Of a DNA stretch of 15,044 nt, positions 14,324-15,044 are shown one piece after another. Position 1 is the stretch's first letter. Every line of letters starts with the position of its first letter. The stretch is from contig JALSMC010000175.1 of NCBI GenBank assembly GCA_026987995.1, forward strand, positions 1 through 15,044. Reading direction: 5' to 3'. Origin of the DNA: Sulfurimonas sp. (GTDB lineage: Bacteria > Campylobacterota > Campylobacteria > Campylobacterales > Sulfurimonadaceae). The notes beneath the pieces were generated by a model. The model was not told the origin of the DNA, made no database searches, and saw nothing but the letters and a program-made list of their open reading frames with translations. The position numbers were made by a program, and so were the translations under genes.

Positions 14324-15044
14324 TTTTGTTGTGGCTTTTCAAAACTGTTTACATCCTGCATCGCTTGAAATACAATCGTCTCTAGCTCTATATTATGCTT
14401 TTTCTCAAAAGCATTAATCGCATCGCTATCACATGCTTCTATATCTCGTACAAGTTTAAATATTTCACCCAAAATGCCTTTATCCTCAAGTATGGCATCA
14501 CATACCTCTTGTGATACATTTATATCTTCAAGTATTGTTTCAAGAGATACAGAAAACACAGTATCAATCAGAGACAGAACTCCTACAAAGTAAGCTTCTC
14601 CAAGCATATTACTTCTAACATTTGGTTGCAATGCTTTTAAAATATTTTCCATAAGTTCTGTTCTATGTTTTACCATCAGCATAAGAGGGGATTTTTTGTT
14701 TGAAGTAACTGACTTCGAGTATATCATGAGCATTAGCCACTGTCCAAGAGGTATACGACCTACAAGTGTCAAGACATGATGAATAGATGCTATTTTGTTC
14801 CTAAAACTAAAAGAGCCTGAGTTAATAAACTGTAAAAGCTGTACTGTTATCTCATGGTTTAGCTCAAACTCTTTTGTGATTTCATCTATATTTACATCTT
14901 GCATTAAAAGGTTATAAAGCTTTAAAACTGCCACTTGGGATGGTTCGTACTCTGCATTTTCTAAAATCTTTGGTTTTGAAAAAAAGTAGCCTTGAAACCA
15001 GTCACATCCGAGTTCTTTTGCCTCTTCATATGCAAAGAAATCCG
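14314..15044 (-). CDS. EAL-HDOD signalling protein (YuxH-like), partial at the window edge
   Basis: The open frame enters from the right edge. Its first visible part, EEAKELGCDWFQGYFFSKP, is the classic C-terminal end of an EAL domain (QGYFFSKP). An HDOD domain follows, with VAVLKLYNLLMQDVNIDEI, INSGSFSFRNKIASIHHVLT and LVGRIPLGQWLMLMIYS. A helical tail ends at 14314. The GTG at 14932-14934 is not the real start because the frame continues upstream without a stop. Such fusions lack HD-type catalytic residues in the HDOD part and are thought to act in signalling or c-di-GMP-related regulation. The N-terminal EAL part lies outside the window, so whether its catalytic residues are intact is unknown. 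Confidence 0.88.
   Translation of the reverse strand, partial: DFFAYEEAKELGCDWFQGYFFSKPKILENAEYEPSQVAVLKLYNLLMQDVNIDEITKEFELNHEITVQLLQFINSGSFSFRNKIASIHHVLTLVGRIPLGQWLMLMIYSKSVTSNKKSPLMLMVKHRTELMENILKALQPNVRSNMLGEAYFVGVLSLIDTVFSVSLETILEDINVSQEVCDAILEDKGILGEIFKLVRDIEACDSDAINAFEKKHNIELETIVFQAMQDVNSFEKPQQKCF

Noticed and set aside
14314..14934. 206-residue protein starting at the GTG 14932-14934
   Set aside because: The frame is open upstream to the window edge and encodes the end of an EAL domain, so this is an internal codon of a longer gene.

Overview
The window is AT-rich, compactly packed DNA from a Campylobacterota (Epsilonproteobacteria) bacterium, most likely a Sulfurimonas-like marine or sediment organism. 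This placement is an inference. It rests on base composition, the style of the proteins (bacteriohemerythrin, EAL-HDOD protein, DbpA, NapH/CcoG-type ferredoxin membrane protein) and promoters with a clear TATAAT and little -35. No rRNA, tRNA, CRISPR array or insertion sequence was seen.

Left part (1-5433, minus strand): an apparent metal- or chelate-uptake operon read right to left. It has a TonB-dependent outer-membrane receptor, a polytopic 4Fe-4S membrane protein with a His-rich tail, a TonB protein and a PepSY-TM protein. The last gene is broken by an in-frame TAA and lacks its N-terminus. A 12-bp palindrome beside the receptor -10 box is a candidate operator.

Centre-left (5434-5789): a compact locus that looks like a type I toxin-antitoxin module. 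A 33-residue hydrophobic peptide has its ribosome-binding site inside a hairpin. Its likely mRNA ends are complementary, and a short convergent antisense RNA has its own strong promoter and terminator. This is the best candidate for an undescribed system in the window.

Middle (5790-7958): an unrecognised 111-residue protein, then a minus-strand operon of bacteriohemerythrin, a secreted Cys-type glutathione peroxidase and a YgjP-like zinc metallopeptidase, which suggests oxygen and peroxide handling. A decayed relBE-type toxin-antitoxin pair lies at 7700-7958.

Centre-right (7949-11632): an OmpR-type response regulator, its histidine kinase (broken by a deletion that removes the N box and shifts the frame) and a divergent lipoprotein gene. 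The same palindrome, AAATGTCA-N6-TGACAT, lies 10 nt upstream of a -10 box before both the regulator and the lipoprotein. This predicts the regulator's binding site and its regulon.

Right part (11633-15044): two overlapping small membrane-protein genes of 84 and 31 residues, then a minus-strand group of an EAL-HDOD signalling protein (cut by the window edge), a SpoU/TrmH-type RNA methyltransferase and the RNA helicase DbpA. The last two suggest ribosome-assembly or RNA-modification functions.
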